64,000 bases of DNA. Origin: Comamonadaceae bacterium. GTDB taxonomy: Bacteria > Pseudomonadota > Gammaproteobacteria > Burkholderiales > Burkholderiaceae_C. The notes under the pieces were generated by a model. The model was not told where the DNA came from. It searched no databases and saw only the letters and a list, made by a program, of their open reading frames with translations. A program made the position numbers and the translations under genes. Shown here in pieces: positions 39,125-48,984 of the stretch (within the stretch, counting starts at the first letter, position 1; each line of letters begins with the position of its first letter). The DNA is taken from NCBI GenBank assembly GCA_947448745.1, contig CANFOQ010000007.1, forward strand, positions 1 through 64,000, given 5' to 3'.

Positions 39125-39847
39125 ATGGCCGCAATTCAACCAGCTTACAAACGCATTTTGCTCAAGTTGTCCGGTGAGGCTTTGATGGGCGATGACGCTT
39201 TCGGCATCAACCGCGCCACCATTGTTCGCATGGTTGAAGAGATCGCTGAAATCACCCACATGGGCGTTGAAGTCGCCGTGGTGATTGGCGGGGGCAACAT
39301 CTTCCGAGGTGTGGCTGGCGGCTCCGTGGGCATGGACCGCGCCACTGCCGACTACATGGGCATGTTGGCCACCGTCATGAACGCACTGGCTTTGGCCGAC
39401 ACCATGAACAAAGCAGGCTTGGTGGCCCGCGTCATGTCGGCCATTGGCATCGAGCAAGTGGTGGAACCTTATGTGCGACCCAAGGCGTTGCAGTACTTGG
39501 AAGAGGGCAAGGTGGTGGTGTTTGCCGCCGGTACCGGCAACCCCTTCTTCACCACCGACACGGCAGCTGCATTGCGCGGTGCAGAAATTGGCGCGGCCAT
39601 GGTGCTCAAAGCCACCAAGGTCGATGGCGTCTACACCGCCGACCCCAACAAAGACCCCACAGCCACGCGTTACAGCCGCATCAGTTTTGACGATGCGATC
39701 AAAGGCAACTTGGGCATCATGGACGCCACCGCCTTTGCACTGTGTCGCGATCAAAAATTACCCATCACCGTTTTTTCCATCTTCAAGCACGGCGCGCTCA
39801 AGCGTGTCGTCATGGGCGAAGACGAAGGCACCTTGGTCTTTGCTTGA
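39125..39847 (+). CDS. pyrH: UMP kinase
   Basis: Predicted 240 residues. Phosphorylates UMP to UDP with ATP; hexameric, activated by GTP. The amino-acid kinase fold shows [20 protein letters not shown] and the ATP-site segment [18 protein letters not shown] chose the ATG at 39125, which has GGAG at the right distance; an ATG 12 bases earlier lacks a ribosome binding site and in fact contains this GGAG. frr follows after 31 bases. Confidence 0.97.
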   Translation: MAAIQPAYKRILLKLSGEALMGDDAFGINRATIVRMVEEIAEITHMGVEVAVVIGGGNIFRGVAGGSVGMDRATADYMGMLATVMNALALADTMNKAGLVARVMSAIGIEQVVEPYVRPKALQYLEEGKVVVFAAGTGNPFFTTDTAAALRGAEIGAAMVLKATKVDGVYTADPNKDPTATRYSRISFDDAIKGNLGIMDATAFALCRDQKLPITVFSIFKHGALKRVVMGEDEGTLVFA

Positions 39848-39878
39848 GCTTGAAGTGACACCGCAGGAGAATTGAATC

Positions 39879-40439
39879 ATGGACATCAACGAGATCAAAC
39901 AAAACAGCGCCACCAAAATGGACCAGTCCATTGCCGCCTTCACCAATGGCTTGTCGAAAATCCGCACCGGCCGTGCCAACCCCGGCATGCTCGACTCGGT
40001 GATGGTCGAGTACTACGGCAACCCCACACCCTTGTCGCAGGTGGCCAATGTCACCTTGTTGGACGCCCGCACCATCAGCGTTCAACCTTGGGAAAAAGGC
40101 CTCGGCCCCAAGATTGAAAAAGCCATTCGCGAAAGCGATTTGGGTTTGAACCCGGCAACCATGGGCGACTTGATCCGCGTGCCCATGCCCCCTATGACCG
40201 AAGAGCGCCGCAAAGAGATGACCAAAATTGTGCGCAGCGAAGGTGAAAACGCCAAGGTGGCGGTGCGCAATTTGCGCCGCGATGCCAATGAAGCCGTGAA
40301 GAAACTCGTCAAAGAAAAGCTGGCTTCTGAGGACGATCAAAAACGCGCTGAAACCGACATTCAAAAAGTCACCGACAAACACATTGCAGACATCGACAAA
40401 TTGATCGCGTCGAAAGAGCAAGAAATCATGGCGGTCTGA
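39879..40439 (+). CDS. frr: Ribosome recycling factor
   Basis: Predicted 186 residues, the usual length. With EF-G it splits post-termination ribosomes. The sequence shows [20 protein letters not shown], the RTGRAN loop contacting 23S rRNA, and the long C-terminal three-helix bundle. The ATG follows CAGGAG. The next gene is cdsA only seven bases away; in most relatives uppS sits between them. Confidence 0.98.
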   Translation: MDINEIKQNSATKMDQSIAAFTNGLSKIRTGRANPGMLDSVMVEYYGNPTPLSQVANVTLLDARTISVQPWEKGLGPKIEKAIRESDLGLNPATMGDLIRVPMPPMTEERRKEMTKIVRSEGENAKVAVRNLRRDANEAVKKLVKEKLASEDDQKRAETDIQKVTDKHIADIDKLIASKEQEIMAV

Positions 40440-40446
40440 GCACTTC

Positions 40447-41304
40447 ATGCTGAAGCAGCGCATCATCACCGCCTTGCTGCTGTTGGCCGTTGCGCTGCCG
40501 GCCTTGTTTCACCAAGATCCCCATTGGTTGGGCGGATTTGGTTTGCTGCTCATTCTGGCGTCTGCTTGGGAGTGGGGACGATTGAATGGCTTGACCCTGC
40601 GCACAGCCTTGTTCATGAGCCTGGTTTGCGCCATGTTGTGCGCCCTGCTGTATGCCGCCTATTGGATGACCGCCGAGAACGGCCTGTGGGGCGCCCTGGT
40701 CGGACGAAACACCTGGTTGCTGGTGGGCGCGGCTTGGGTGTTGTTCGGTGGCTATTTGCTGCAGGGCGGCATGAGCCGTTGGCAAGCACTGCCCCGCTGG
40801 TTTCGTTTGTTCTTGGGCGTGCTGATGTTGTGCAGCACCTGGTTGGCCTTGTACCAAGCCAAGATCATGGGCACGGCCTTTTTGCTTTCTTGCCTCGCCT
40901 TGGTCTGGATCGCTGACATCGCGGCTTATTTCGCGGGTCGCCGCTGGGGACGTCGCAAATTGGCACCCACCATCAGCCCCGGTAAAAGTTGGGAAGGCGT
41001 GGTGGGCGGCATGTTGGCTGTGCAACTGTTCGCCTTTGCTTGGTTGGCGTTGGCCGCACAGTGGCCGCTTTTACAAGGCAGTGTTTTTGCTGCGCTGCTT
41101 CAACATGGCTACCCCTTGTTGGTGCTGGGCTTGTTGTTCTTGACCGCCATGAGCGTGGTGGGCGACCTCATCGAGTCGCTGATCAAACGCAGTGCTGGGG
41201 CCAAAGACAGCAGCCAGTTGTTGCCCGGCCATGGTGGCGTGTTGGACCGCATGGATGCTTTGCTGCCCACACTGCCCCTGGCTCTGATGCTGGCTTTGTT
41301 TTAA
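40447..41304 (+). CDS. cdsA: Phosphatidate cytidylyltransferase
   Basis: Predicted 285 residues with about seven membrane helices. Makes CDP-diacylglycerol, the precursor used by PssA encoded at 12.6-13.4 kb. The family signature near the C-terminus is complete: SVVGDLIESLIKRSAGAKDS followed by LLPGHGGVLDRMDAL, with the metal-binding aspartates. The ATG at 40447 lies seven bases after frr. Its stop is two bases before dxr. Confidence 0.96.
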   Translation: MLKQRIITALLLLAVALPALFHQDPHWLGGFGLLLILASAWEWGRLNGLTLRTALFMSLVCAMLCALLYAAYWMTAENGLWGALVGRNTWLLVGAAWVLFGGYLLQGGMSRWQALPRWFRLFLGVLMLCSTWLALYQAKIMGTAFLLSCLALVWIADIAAYFAGRRWGRRKLAPTISPGKSWEGVVGGMLAVQLFAFAWLALAAQWPLLQGSVFAALLQHGYPLLVLGLLFLTAMSVVGDLIESLIKRSAGAKDSSQLLPGHGGVLDRMDALLPTLPLALMLALF

Positions 41305-41306
41305 CC

Positions 41307-42506
41307 ATGACCCAACAACTCACCATCCTCGGCTCCACCGGCTCCATTGGTGTCAACACCTTGGATGTGGTGGCACGCCATCCCGAAAAGTACCAAGTTT
41401 TTGCCCTCACCGGGGCGCGACAAGTGGCGCTGATGTTCCAGCAATGCGTGGCGTTCAAACCGCGTTTTGCGGTCATGGTGCAAGCCGATGCTGCGCGTGA
41501 ACTCGCTGACAAAATTCAAGCGGCGGGTTTGTCCACCCAGGTGCTGAACACGCCACAGGCTTTGCTCGATGTGTCCTGCGACGATCGCGTGGACGTGGTG
41601 ATGGCAGCCATCGTCGGTGCAGCAGGTTTGGCACCTTGTTTGGCGGCGGCCAAAGCTGGCAAGCGTTTGTTGTTGGCCAACAAAGAAGCCTTGGTCGTGG
41701 GTGGTCAGTTGTTCCTCGATGCGGTGAAAGCGGGTGGTGCCCAATTGCTGCCAATCGACTCCGAGCATTCGGCGGTGTTTCAATCGCTGCCCGACAACCC
41801 ATCGACTTGGCCGCAAGCGGTGGACAAAATCATCCTCACCGCCTCTGGTGGTCCGTTCAGAACCCGTGACCCCAGCAGCTTGCATGCTGTCACCCCTGAA
41901 GAGGCTTGCGCCCACCCGAACTGGGTGATGGGCCGCAAAATCTCTGTCGACTCGGCCACCATGATGAACAAAGCCTTGGAGGTGATCGAGGCCAAGTATT
42001 TGTTTGGCGTGTCACCCCAGCAAATCGAGGTGGTTATTCACCCGCAAAGCGTCATCCATTCCATGGTGCAGTTTGTCGATGGATCGGTGGTGGCGCAGTT
42101 GGGCACGCCCGACATGCGCATGCCGATCGCTTACGGCTTGTCTTGGCCGCAGCGCATCGCCTCAGGCTCCGACAACCTGAATTTCCACACGCTGCAAGCC
42201 ATGACCTTTGAAGCCATGCACGAGCCCGCGCATGTGCAGCGCTTTCCGGGGCTGGGCTTGGCGTGGGACGCCCTGGCCGCACCCAGCGGCACCACGGCGG
42301 TGCTGAATGCCGCCAACGAAGTGGCCGTGGACTTGTTTTTGAACCGACTGATTCGCTTTGACCAGATCCACCAAGTGAATCTGGGCACGCTTGAAAAAGT
42401 GTTGCCTGCCGCGCCACAAAGCCTGGAAGACCTGCTGGACATCGACCGCAAAGCACGCGCAACGGCGACAGCCATCGCCGCTGGTTTGGCCAACCGGACC
42501 GCTTGA
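41307..42506 (+). CDS. dxr: 1-deoxy-D-xylulose 5-phosphate reductoisomerase
   Basis: Predicted 399 residues. First committed enzyme of the MEP isoprenoid pathway, NADPH- and metal-dependent, target of fosmidomycin. The NADPH motif GSTGSIGVNTLDV begins at residue 9; ANKEALVVGG, the metal-binding IDSEHSAVFQ and the flexible active-site loop around NWVMGRKISVDSATMMNK are present. I chose the ATG at 41307 directly before MTQQLTILGSTGSIG. Its TGA overlaps the rseP ATG. Confidence 0.97.
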   Translation: MTQQLTILGSTGSIGVNTLDVVARHPEKYQVFALTGARQVALMFQQCVAFKPRFAVMVQADAARELADKIQAAGLSTQVLNTPQALLDVSCDDRVDVVMAAIVGAAGLAPCLAAAKAGKRLLLANKEALVVGGQLFLDAVKAGGAQLLPIDSEHSAVFQSLPDNPSTWPQAVDKIILTASGGPFRTRDPSSLHAVTPEEACAHPNWVMGRKISVDSATMMNKALEVIEAKYLFGVSPQQIEVVIHPQSVIHSMVQFVDGSVVAQLGTPDMRMPIAYGLSWPQRIASGSDNLNFHTLQAMTFEAMHEPAHVQRFPGLGLAWDALAAPSGTTAVLNAANEVAVDLFLNRLIRFDQIHQVNLGTLEKVLPAAPQSLEDLLDIDRKARATATAIAAGLANRTA

Positions 42507-43855
42507 TGCACACCTTAGGCGCTTTCGCACTGGCCTTGGTGCTGATCATTTTTGTGCACGAATACGGGCACTACCGCATGGCCTTGTTTTGGAAGGTGCG
42601 GGTGCTGCAGTTCTCCATCGGTTTTGGCCGCCCCTTGCTCAAGTGGACGCGCCTGCAACCGGGCTTGGCCACCACCACCGACTTCACCATCGGTGCCATT
42701 CCCTTGGGCGGCTTTGTCAAGATGCACGGCCAGCAAGACGATGACAACGCCCCCTTGACGCCCGATGCCTTCGATGCGCAATCCTTGTGGGCCAGGGTGT
42801 GCATTGTGTCGGCTGGCCCCTTGGCCAATCTGTTGTTGGCGGTGCTGCTGTACGCCGGTTTGAATTGGGCGGGCAGTGAACAGCCGCGCCCCATCTTGGC
42901 CTCGCCAGCACCCGGCACATTGGCCCACGCCGCCGGTCTGAAGGGCGGTGACGAGGTGCTGCGTTTGCGCGAATCGGATGGCGATTGGCAAACGCTGGCT
43001 TCCATCTCGGAGCTGCATTGGGCCTTGCTGTCTAACAAGTCTGCTGCATCACTGGAGCTTGAAATTCAATCGGCAGACAACGGCAAAGTGAAGAACACCG
43101 AGCTGAGCTTGCTTGGGTTGACCGACAGCCCAGAAGGCCTGGACATGGACAAGCTGGGCTTGGCCGGGCCACAAATGAAAGCCCTGATCCGCGCCGTCAA
43201 CCCCAGCAGCCCAGCCGCCTTGGCGGGTTTGCAAGCTGGGGACGAGGTGCTGCAAGTCAACCACGAGCGGGTGGAGGACTCCGCGCATTTGATACGGCTG
43301 ATTCGCAGTCTGAAGGGGGCTCAGCCATGGTTGGTGCTGCGCGGCCACACCGAGCACAACCTCACCCTGACGCCGGTCCTCATGAATTTGAATGGGCAGT
43401 CTGTGCCGGCCATTGGCGCGGCTGTCGGTGCTGCGCCTGCGCGGGTTTGGTTGCAAGATGGTCCGCTGGATGGCCTGGGCCACGCCTTGTCCCAACTCTG
43501 GATGCAAACACGGCTGACGGGCGCGGCTTTCGCTGGCTTGCTCACGTCTTCCAACGGCTGGAAGCAACTGAGTGGACCGGTGACGATTGCCAATGTGGCG
43601 GGGCAAACCGCTGACGCCGGATGGCGGCCCTATGTGGGCTTTTTGGCCTTGGTGAGTTTGAGTATTGGGCTGATGAATTTGCTGCCGATTCCCTTATTAG
43701 ACGGGGGACACCTGATGTATTATCTTTGGGAATTTGCCACGGGCAGCAAGCCTTCACCACAGTGGTTGCAGCGGTTTCAATCTGTCGGTATGGCTTGTAT
43801 TTTGTTGCTGATGTTTTTCGCCTTTTTGAACGATTTTTTACGCTGGTTCAATTGA
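42506..43855 (+). CDS. rseP: RIP zinc metalloprotease RseP
   Basis: Predicted 449 residues. Site-2 protease of the inner membrane that cuts anti-sigma factor RseA after DegS and so releases sigma-E. The zinc motif is His18-Glu19-x-x-His22 (HEYGH) in the first helix; two PDZ domains follow (about 115-200 and 215-300); the third zinc ligand lies in NLLPIPLLDGGHLM near the C-terminus. The ATG overlaps the dxr stop (TGATG). It lies directly before bamA, whose folding defects are sensed by the sigma-E pathway. Confidence 0.96.
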   Translation: MHTLGAFALALVLIIFVHEYGHYRMALFWKVRVLQFSIGFGRPLLKWTRLQPGLATTTDFTIGAIPLGGFVKMHGQQDDDNAPLTPDAFDAQSLWARVCIVSAGPLANLLLAVLLYAGLNWAGSEQPRPILASPAPGTLAHAAGLKGGDEVLRLRESDGDWQTLASISELHWALLSNKSAASLELEIQSADNGKVKNTELSLLGLTDSPEGLDMDKLGLAGPQMKALIRAVNPSSPAALAGLQAGDEVLQVNHERVEDSAHLIRLIRSLKGAQPWLVLRGHTEHNLTLTPVLMNLNGQSVPAIGAAVGAAPARVWLQDGPLDGLGHALSQLWMQTRLTGAAFAGLLTSSNGWKQLSGPVTIANVAGQTADAGWRPYVGFLALVSLSIGLMNLLPIPLLDGGHLMYYLWEFATGSKPSPQWLQRFQSVGMACILLLMFFAFLNDFLRWFN

Positions 43856-43884
43856 TTCTTATCCCACCTTCTTTTCATTTTCAT

Positions 43885-46212
43885 ATGACCAACAGATATT
43901 TCTCGGTGCTATTCAAATTCATTCAAATTTGCATATTGAGTTTGAGTTTCTCAGCTGTCGTTCAAGCGGTTGAAGCTTTTCAAGTGGAAGATATTCGGAT
44001 TGAAGGATTGCAACGCGCTGAGCCCGGCAATGTATTGGCCACCTTGCCATTTCGCGTGGGTGAAAATTATTCGGATGAGAAAGGCACTTTGGCCATTCGC
44101 AATTTATTTGCCACCGGTTTATTCAAAGATGTGCGCATTGAAGTCAATGGCAACGTGGTGGTGGTGGTGGTGGAAGAGCGGCCCCTTATTTCTGCCGTGA
44201 ATTTCGTGGGCATCAAAGAATTCGACAAGGAAACCTTGCGAAAAGCCTTGAAAGACATTGGTTTGGCCGAGGGGCGTCCATTCGACAAAGCCTTGGCAGA
44301 CCGCGCCGAGCAAGAACTCAAGCGTCAATACATCAATAAAAGTTTGTACGGTGCCGAAGTGGTGACCACCGTGGCACCTGCGGAACGCAACAAAGTGAAT
44401 TTGAATTTCACCGTGGTTGAAGGGGATGTCGCGAAAATCAAAGAATTCCGCATTGTGGGTGCCAAAGTATTTGACCCTTCCACTTTGAAAGACCAATTGG
44501 ATTTGTCCGAGCCCAATTACATGTCTTGGTACACCAAATCAGACCGCTATTCCCAAGCCAAATTAAACGCTGATTTAGAAAATCTGAAATCTTATTATTT
44601 GTCCAAAGGTTATTTGGAATTCCGCGTCGATTCCACCCAGGTGGCCATTTCCGCCAACAAGCAAGACATCAGCATCACCATCAATATCACCGAAGGTTCA
44701 CGCTTTGTGGTGTCGGATGTGGTGTTGGAAGGTTATTACCTGGGCCGCGACAATGAATTCAAATCCCTGGTCAGTATCAAACCAGGCCAGGCCTACAACA
44801 TCACTGATGTGGTTCAAACCACCAAGGCTTTCTCTGAATATTTCGGCAATTTCGGCTTTGCATTTGCCCGCATCGAGCAGCAAACCGAGATCAACCGTGA
44901 GAAAAACCAAGTCAAAATCATTTTGCAAGCCGACCCCTCCAGACGCGCTTATGTGCGCCGCATCAATATTGCGGGCAACGAGCGCACCAAGGACGAGATT
45001 ATTCGCCGTGAATTTCGTCAAATGGAATCTTCCTGGTATGACGGCGACAAAATCCGGCTTTCCCGCGACCGTGTCGACCGTCTGGGTTATTTCACCGAAG
45101 TCTTGATTGACACCCAGGAAGTGGCCGGCACCACCGACCAAGTGGATATCAACATGAAGGTCACTGAAAAACCGACTGGGGCTTTGCAATTAGGCGCAGG
45201 ATATTCATCAGCTGAAAAATTGTTTCTCTCGTTTGGTATCAGCCAAGAAAATTTCTTTGGCACCGGTAATTCATTGGGTATTCAAGTCAATACCAGTTCC
45301 TATAACAAGATTTACCAAATCAACACCACCGACCCTTATTTCACCGAAGACGGTGTGTCGCGCACCCTGAGTTTGTACCAACGCAATACCAAGCCTTATT
45401 TGGCCGCCAGCGGTGACTACAACCTGCAAACCTCCGGGGCGGGGGTGAGTTTTGGGATTCCTTTTGCGGAAAAGGACACGGTGTTTGTAGGCTTGGCTTA
45501 TGAAAAAAATGATATTACAAATGGCAATAAATTGCCCTACGCCTACCAGGAAGTGATTGATACCTATGGAACTTCTCTCGTGTCGGTCCCCGTCACCCTC
45601 GGATGGGCCAGGGATGGCCGAGACAGTGCGCTGGTGCCCAATAAAGGCCGGTTGATCAGATTGAATTCTGAAGTGGGTGTTGGCGGAGATACCCGTTATT
45701 ACAAAAACAATGCGCAAGTCCAAGAATATTGGCCGCTGACCAAAAAATACACCTTGGCAGTCAATGCCGAATTTGGTTATGGCGCTGCCTATGACAATAA
45801 AACCTACCCGGTGTTTAAAAACTTTTATTCAGGCGGTTTGGGTTCAGTCCGTGGTTTCCAACAAGGCACTTTGAAAACGGACAATGCCTATGCCTTTTAT
45901 AAAAACAAACCCAACGGCGACACATTGGCTGTTGGTGGCTCTAAAAAGATATTGCTGAATACTGAGTTTTTGGTGCCTTTTCCTGGCGTGGGCACCGATA
46001 AGACTTTGCGTCTCTTTACATTTGTTGATGTTGGCAACGTTTATTTGGAAAGCGAATCCATTGATTTGGCGCAACTTCGAAGCTCGGCCGGTATTGGCCT
46101 GAGTTGGATCTCTCCGGTTGGGCCACTCAGATTCGCTTGGGCCAAACCGCTTAAGAAGTTTGAGAACGATACAATGCAACCCTTCCAATTCCAAATCGGG
46201 ACGGCCTTTTGA
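43885..46212 (+). CDS. bamA: Outer membrane protein assembly factor BamA
   Basis: Predicted 775 residues. Signal peptide to about VVQA-27, five POTRA domains (about residues 30-430, beginning FQVEDIRIEGLQRAEPGNVL) and a C-terminal 16-strand Omp85 barrel containing the VRGF motif (SVRGFQQGTL) and ending in a Phe (FQIGTAF), as outer-membrane barrels do. It inserts beta-barrel proteins. The gene is visibly more AT-rich than its neighbours. The ATG at 43885 has no ribosome binding site; a TTG overlapping the rseP stop would add 11 residues. skp overlaps its stop (TGATG). Confidence 0.96.
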   Translation: MTNRYFSVLFKFIQICILSLSFSAVVQAVEAFQVEDIRIEGLQRAEPGNVLATLPFRVGENYSDEKGTLAIRNLFATGLFKDVRIEVNGNVVVVVVEERPLISAVNFVGIKEFDKETLRKALKDIGLAEGRPFDKALADRAEQELKRQYINKSLYGAEVVTTVAPAERNKVNLNFTVVEGDVAKIKEFRIVGAKVFDPSTLKDQLDLSEPNYMSWYTKSDRYSQAKLNADLENLKSYYLSKGYLEFRVDSTQVAISANKQDISITINITEGSRFVVSDVVLEGYYLGRDNEFKSLVSIKPGQAYNITDVVQTTKAFSEYFGNFGFAFARIEQQTEINREKNQVKIILQADPSRRAYVRRINIAGNERTKDEIIRREFRQMESSWYDGDKIRLSRDRVDRLGYFTEVLIDTQEVAGTTDQVDINMKVTEKPTGALQLGAGYSSAEKLFLSFGISQENFFGTGNSLGIQVNTSSYNKIYQINTTDPYFTEDGVSRTLSLYQRNTKPYLAASGDYNLQTSGAGVSFGIPFAEKDTVFVGLAYEKNDITNGNKLPYAYQEVIDTYGTSLVSVPVTLGWARDGRDSALVPNKGRLIRLNSEVGVGGDTRYYKNNAQVQEYWPLTKKYTLAVNAEFGYGAAYDNKTYPVFKNFYSGGLGSVRGFQQGTLKTDNAYAFYKNKPNGDTLAVGGSKKILLNTEFLVPFPGVGTDKTLRLFTFVDVGNVYLESESIDLAQLRSSAGIGLSWISPVGPLRFAWAKPLKKFENDTMQPFQFQIGTAF

Positions 46213-46718
46213 TGAAATTCAATCCTTCACGTCTGCTTTTAACCAGCCTGTTCTGCATGGGCGCTGTGGCCTCCTTTGCGCAAGAGTTTCGGGTAGGCTT
46301 CATCAACACCGACCGAATCTTCCGCGAGGCCAACACCGCCAAAGTGGCGCAGACCAAGCTGGAGCAAGAGTTCTCCAAACGTGAAAAAGAATTGGTTGAA
46401 CTGGGCAACAGCCTCAAATCCAATTCTGAAAAACTCGAGCGCGATTCGCCAACTTTGTCAGAAACGCAGCGCACCACCCGCCAGCGTCAATTGACTGACC
46501 AAGACCGTGAATTTCAGCGCAAACGCCGCGAATTCCAAGAAGACCTGAACGCCCGCAAAAACGAAGAGCTGCAACAGGTGCTGGAAAAAGCCAACAAGGT
46601 CGTCAAGCAAGTAGCCGAAGCCGAAAAATACGACTTGATCCTGCAAGAAGCGGTTTACATCAACCCCAAGCACGACATCACCGAAAAAGTGATCAAAGTC
46701 ATCAACAGCGGTAAGTGA
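46212..46718 (+). CDS. skp: Periplasmic chaperone Skp (OmpH family)
   Basis: Predicted 168 residues. Signal peptide (cleavage after SFA, about residue 23), then [20 protein letters not shown], and two long charged helices (about 45-130, rich in Glu, Arg, Lys and Gln) that form the tentacles of the trimer; the C-terminus returns to the body with [16 protein letters not shown]. It carries unfolded outer-membrane proteins to BamA, encoded directly upstream with a one-base overlap. Confidence 0.95.
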   Translation: MKFNPSRLLLTSLFCMGAVASFAQEFRVGFINTDRIFREANTAKVAQTKLEQEFSKREKELVELGNSLKSNSEKLERDSPTLSETQRTTRQRQLTDQDREFQRKRREFQEDLNARKNEELQQVLEKANKVVKQVAEAEKYDLILQEAVYINPKHDITEKVIKVINSGK

Positions 46719-46731
46719 TGGCGTGGTTGCC

Positions 46732-47718
46732 ATGCGATTAGGCTGGTTGGTTGACAAGCTGGGCGGCACGCTGCACGGGTCCCCAGACCTTCTCATCACC
46801 GGCTTGTCCCCTTTGGCGTCTGCCGCCCAAGGGGATTTGTCTTTTCTGAGCCACCCCCAATACATCGCCCAGCTCGACAGCAGCCAGGCCGCCTGTGTGA
46901 TTGTTTCCCCAGCACACGAAGCACAAGCCCAGCGCCGTGGCCCCTGCATCTCGACGGCCAATCCCTACGCCTATTGGGCACGCACCACCCAGCTTTGGAA
47001 GTCGCAGTTGCTGGCCGCGCAACCTCACACCGAGCCCTTGGTCCACCCCAGCGCCGTGGTGCACCCCAGCGCCCAAGTGCATGCCAGCGTCCAAATCGGG
47101 CCCTTGTGTGTGGTGGAAGAGGGCGCTGTGATTGGCGCGGGCACCTGCTTGAAGTCCCGGGTCACGGTTTCTGCCGGTTGCCGCATTGGCGAAAACTGCA
47201 TCCTGCACGCCGGTGTCGTCATTGGTGCTGATGGCTTTGGCTTTGCCCCCGAAGACCAGCAATGGATCAAGATCGAGCAACTCGGCGCGGTGCGCATTGG
47301 CAACGATGTGGAGATTGGTGCCAACACCTGCATCGACCGGGGGGCGATTGCCGACACCGTGATTGAAGATGGCGTGAAGTTGGACAACCTGATTCAAATT
47401 GGCCACAACGTGCACGTCGGTGCCCACACAGCCATGGCGGGTTGCGTCGGCGTGGCCGGCAGCACCCACATTGGTGCCCATTGCACGATTGGTGGCGGCG
47501 CGGTGGTCTTGGGCCACTTGACGCTGGTTGATGGTGTGCACGTGTCGGCCGCCAGCGTCGTCACCCATTCTTTGCAAAAGCCGGGTCAGTACACCGGCGT
47601 GTTCCCCATCGACGACAATAAAACTTGGCACAAAAATGCGGCCAGTTTGAAGCAGCTGAACGCGCTGCGTGAACGCATCAAATTGTTAGAAGCAGGTCAA
47701 TCCAAACAAAGGTCATGA
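46732..47718 (+). CDS. lpxD: UDP-3-O-acylglucosamine N-acyltransferase
   Basis: Predicted 328 residues. Adds the second hydroxyacyl chain, at the 2-amino group, in lipid A synthesis. An N-terminal uridine-binding domain (about 1-100) precedes a left-handed beta-helix of hexapeptide repeats; the catalytic His is in [15 protein letters not shown], and a C-terminal helix ends the chain. I prefer the ATG at 46732; a GTG three codons earlier is possible. Its stop overlaps the fabZ start (ATGA). Confidence 0.95.
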   Translation: MRLGWLVDKLGGTLHGSPDLLITGLSPLASAAQGDLSFLSHPQYIAQLDSSQAACVIVSPAHEAQAQRRGPCISTANPYAYWARTTQLWKSQLLAAQPHTEPLVHPSAVVHPSAQVHASVQIGPLCVVEEGAVIGAGTCLKSRVTVSAGCRIGENCILHAGVVIGADGFGFAPEDQQWIKIEQLGAVRIGNDVEIGANTCIDRGAIADTVIEDGVKLDNLIQIGHNVHVGAHTAMAGCVGVAGSTHIGAHCTIGGGAVVLGHLTLVDGVHVSAASVVTHSLQKPGQYTGVFPIDDNKTWHKNAASLKQLNALRERIKLLEAGQSKQRS

Positions 47719-48158
47719 GCATGGATATCCATCAAATTCTGAAACTGCTTCCGCATCGTTATCCCATTTTGTTGGTTGACCGTGTGCTCGAGATTGAAAA
47801 AGGCAAGTCCATCAAGGCCTTGAAAAACGTCACCATCAACGAACCCTTTTTCAATGGCCATTTCCCGCACCGCCCGGTCATGCCAGGCGTGTTGATGCTG
47901 GAAGCTTTGGCCCAAGCCGCGGCCTTGCTGGCGTTCAACACCCTGGACGTGGTGCCAGACGACAACACCGTGTATTACTTTGCAGGCATTGATGGAGCGC
48001 GTTTCAAACGCCCCGTCGAGCCCGGCGATGCACTCACCTTGTGTGTCGAACTTGATCGCATGAAAGCCGGTATTTTCAAATTCAAGGCCAAAGCTTGGGT
48101 TGGTGAAGAGCTGGCGGTGGAAGCCGAATTGATGTGCACCATGCGCACCATCGCCTGA
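47715..48158 (+). CDS. fabZ: 3-hydroxyacyl-ACP dehydratase FabZ
   Basis: Predicted 147 residues, hot-dog fold. Dehydrates 3-hydroxyacyl-ACP in fatty acid elongation; it competes with LpxA for 3-hydroxyacyl-ACP and so balances phospholipid against lipid A. The catalytic His is in [20 protein letters not shown], which also contains the catalytic Glu. It lies between lpxD and lpxA as in most proteobacteria, overlapping lpxD by four bases; an ATG six bases in would be equally plausible. Confidence 0.97.
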   Translation: MSMDIHQILKLLPHRYPILLVDRVLEIEKGKSIKALKNVTINEPFFNGHFPHRPVMPGVLMLEALAQAAALLAFNTLDVVPDDNTVYYFAGIDGARFKRPVEPGDALTLCVELDRMKAGIFKFKAKAWVGEELAVEAELMCTMRTIA

Positions 48159-48168
48159 GCATTCACCC

Positions 48169-48963
48169 ATGGCCTTGATTCACCCCTCAGCCCTGGTGGA
48201 CCCGGCGGCGCAACTGCACGAGAGCGTGTCGGTTGGACCCTTCACCACCATCGGCCCGCATGTGCGCATAGGGGCGGGCACCACGGTGGCGGCGCACTGC
48301 GTGATCGAAGGCCACACCACGATTGGTGAGCAGAACCAAATCTTCCAGTTCAATTCATTGGGCGCGGTACCACAAGACAAAAAATACGCAGGTGAACCCT
48401 GTGAACTGGTCATCGGAAACCGCAATGTGATTCGCGAGTTTTGCACCTTCAACATCGGGACCGTGGGTGACCAAGGCGTGACCCGTGTGGGTGACGACAA
48501 CTGGATCATGGCCTATGTGCATCTGGCGCACGATTGTCAGGTGGGCAACCACACCATCTTTGCCAACAGCACCCAACTGGCCGGCCATGTGCATGTGGGC
48601 GACTGGACCATCTTGGGCGGCTTCACGGTGGTGCACCAGTTTTGCCGACTCGGTGCCCACAGTTTCACCGCCATGAACTCTTTGTTGTTTGCCGACCTGC
48701 CACCGTTTGTGATGTGCCAAGGCCAACCAGCGCAGGCGAGGTCCATGAATTTCGAAGGCTTGAAGCGCCGTGGTTTCACCCCCGCGCAAATTCAAGCGGT
48801 CAAGGCGATGCACAAACTGCTGTACCGCGATGGTCTGACCTTGGAGCAAGCAGCGCTGCACATTCAAGCCTTGGATGAAGGCCAGGACGACTTGCAAGCC
48901 GTCGTGGCCTTGATGACCTCGTTCTTGCAAGACGTGTCGCCCCAGCGCGGCATTGTTCGCTGA
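48169..48963 (+). CDS. lpxA: UDP-N-acetylglucosamine O-acyltransferase
   Basis: Predicted 264 residues. First step of lipid A synthesis: transfers 3-hydroxyacyl from ACP to UDP-GlcNAc. Left-handed beta-helix of hexapeptide repeats from the N-terminus ([20 protein letters not shown]), with the catalytic His in [14 protein letters not shown], and a helical C-terminal domain. It follows fabZ after ten bases and precedes lpxB by 21. Confidence 0.97.
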   Translation: MALIHPSALVDPAAQLHESVSVGPFTTIGPHVRIGAGTTVAAHCVIEGHTTIGEQNQIFQFNSLGAVPQDKKYAGEPCELVIGNRNVIREFCTFNIGTVGDQGVTRVGDDNWIMAYVHLAHDCQVGNHTIFANSTQLAGHVHVGDWTILGGFTVVHQFCRLGAHSFTAMNSLLFADLPPFVMCQGQPAQARSMNFEGLKRRGFTPAQIQAVKAMHKLLYRDGLTLEQAALHIQALDEGQDDLQAVVALMTSFLQDVSPQRGIVR

Positions 48964-48984
48964 GCAACACCGCCGCAGGTGTTG

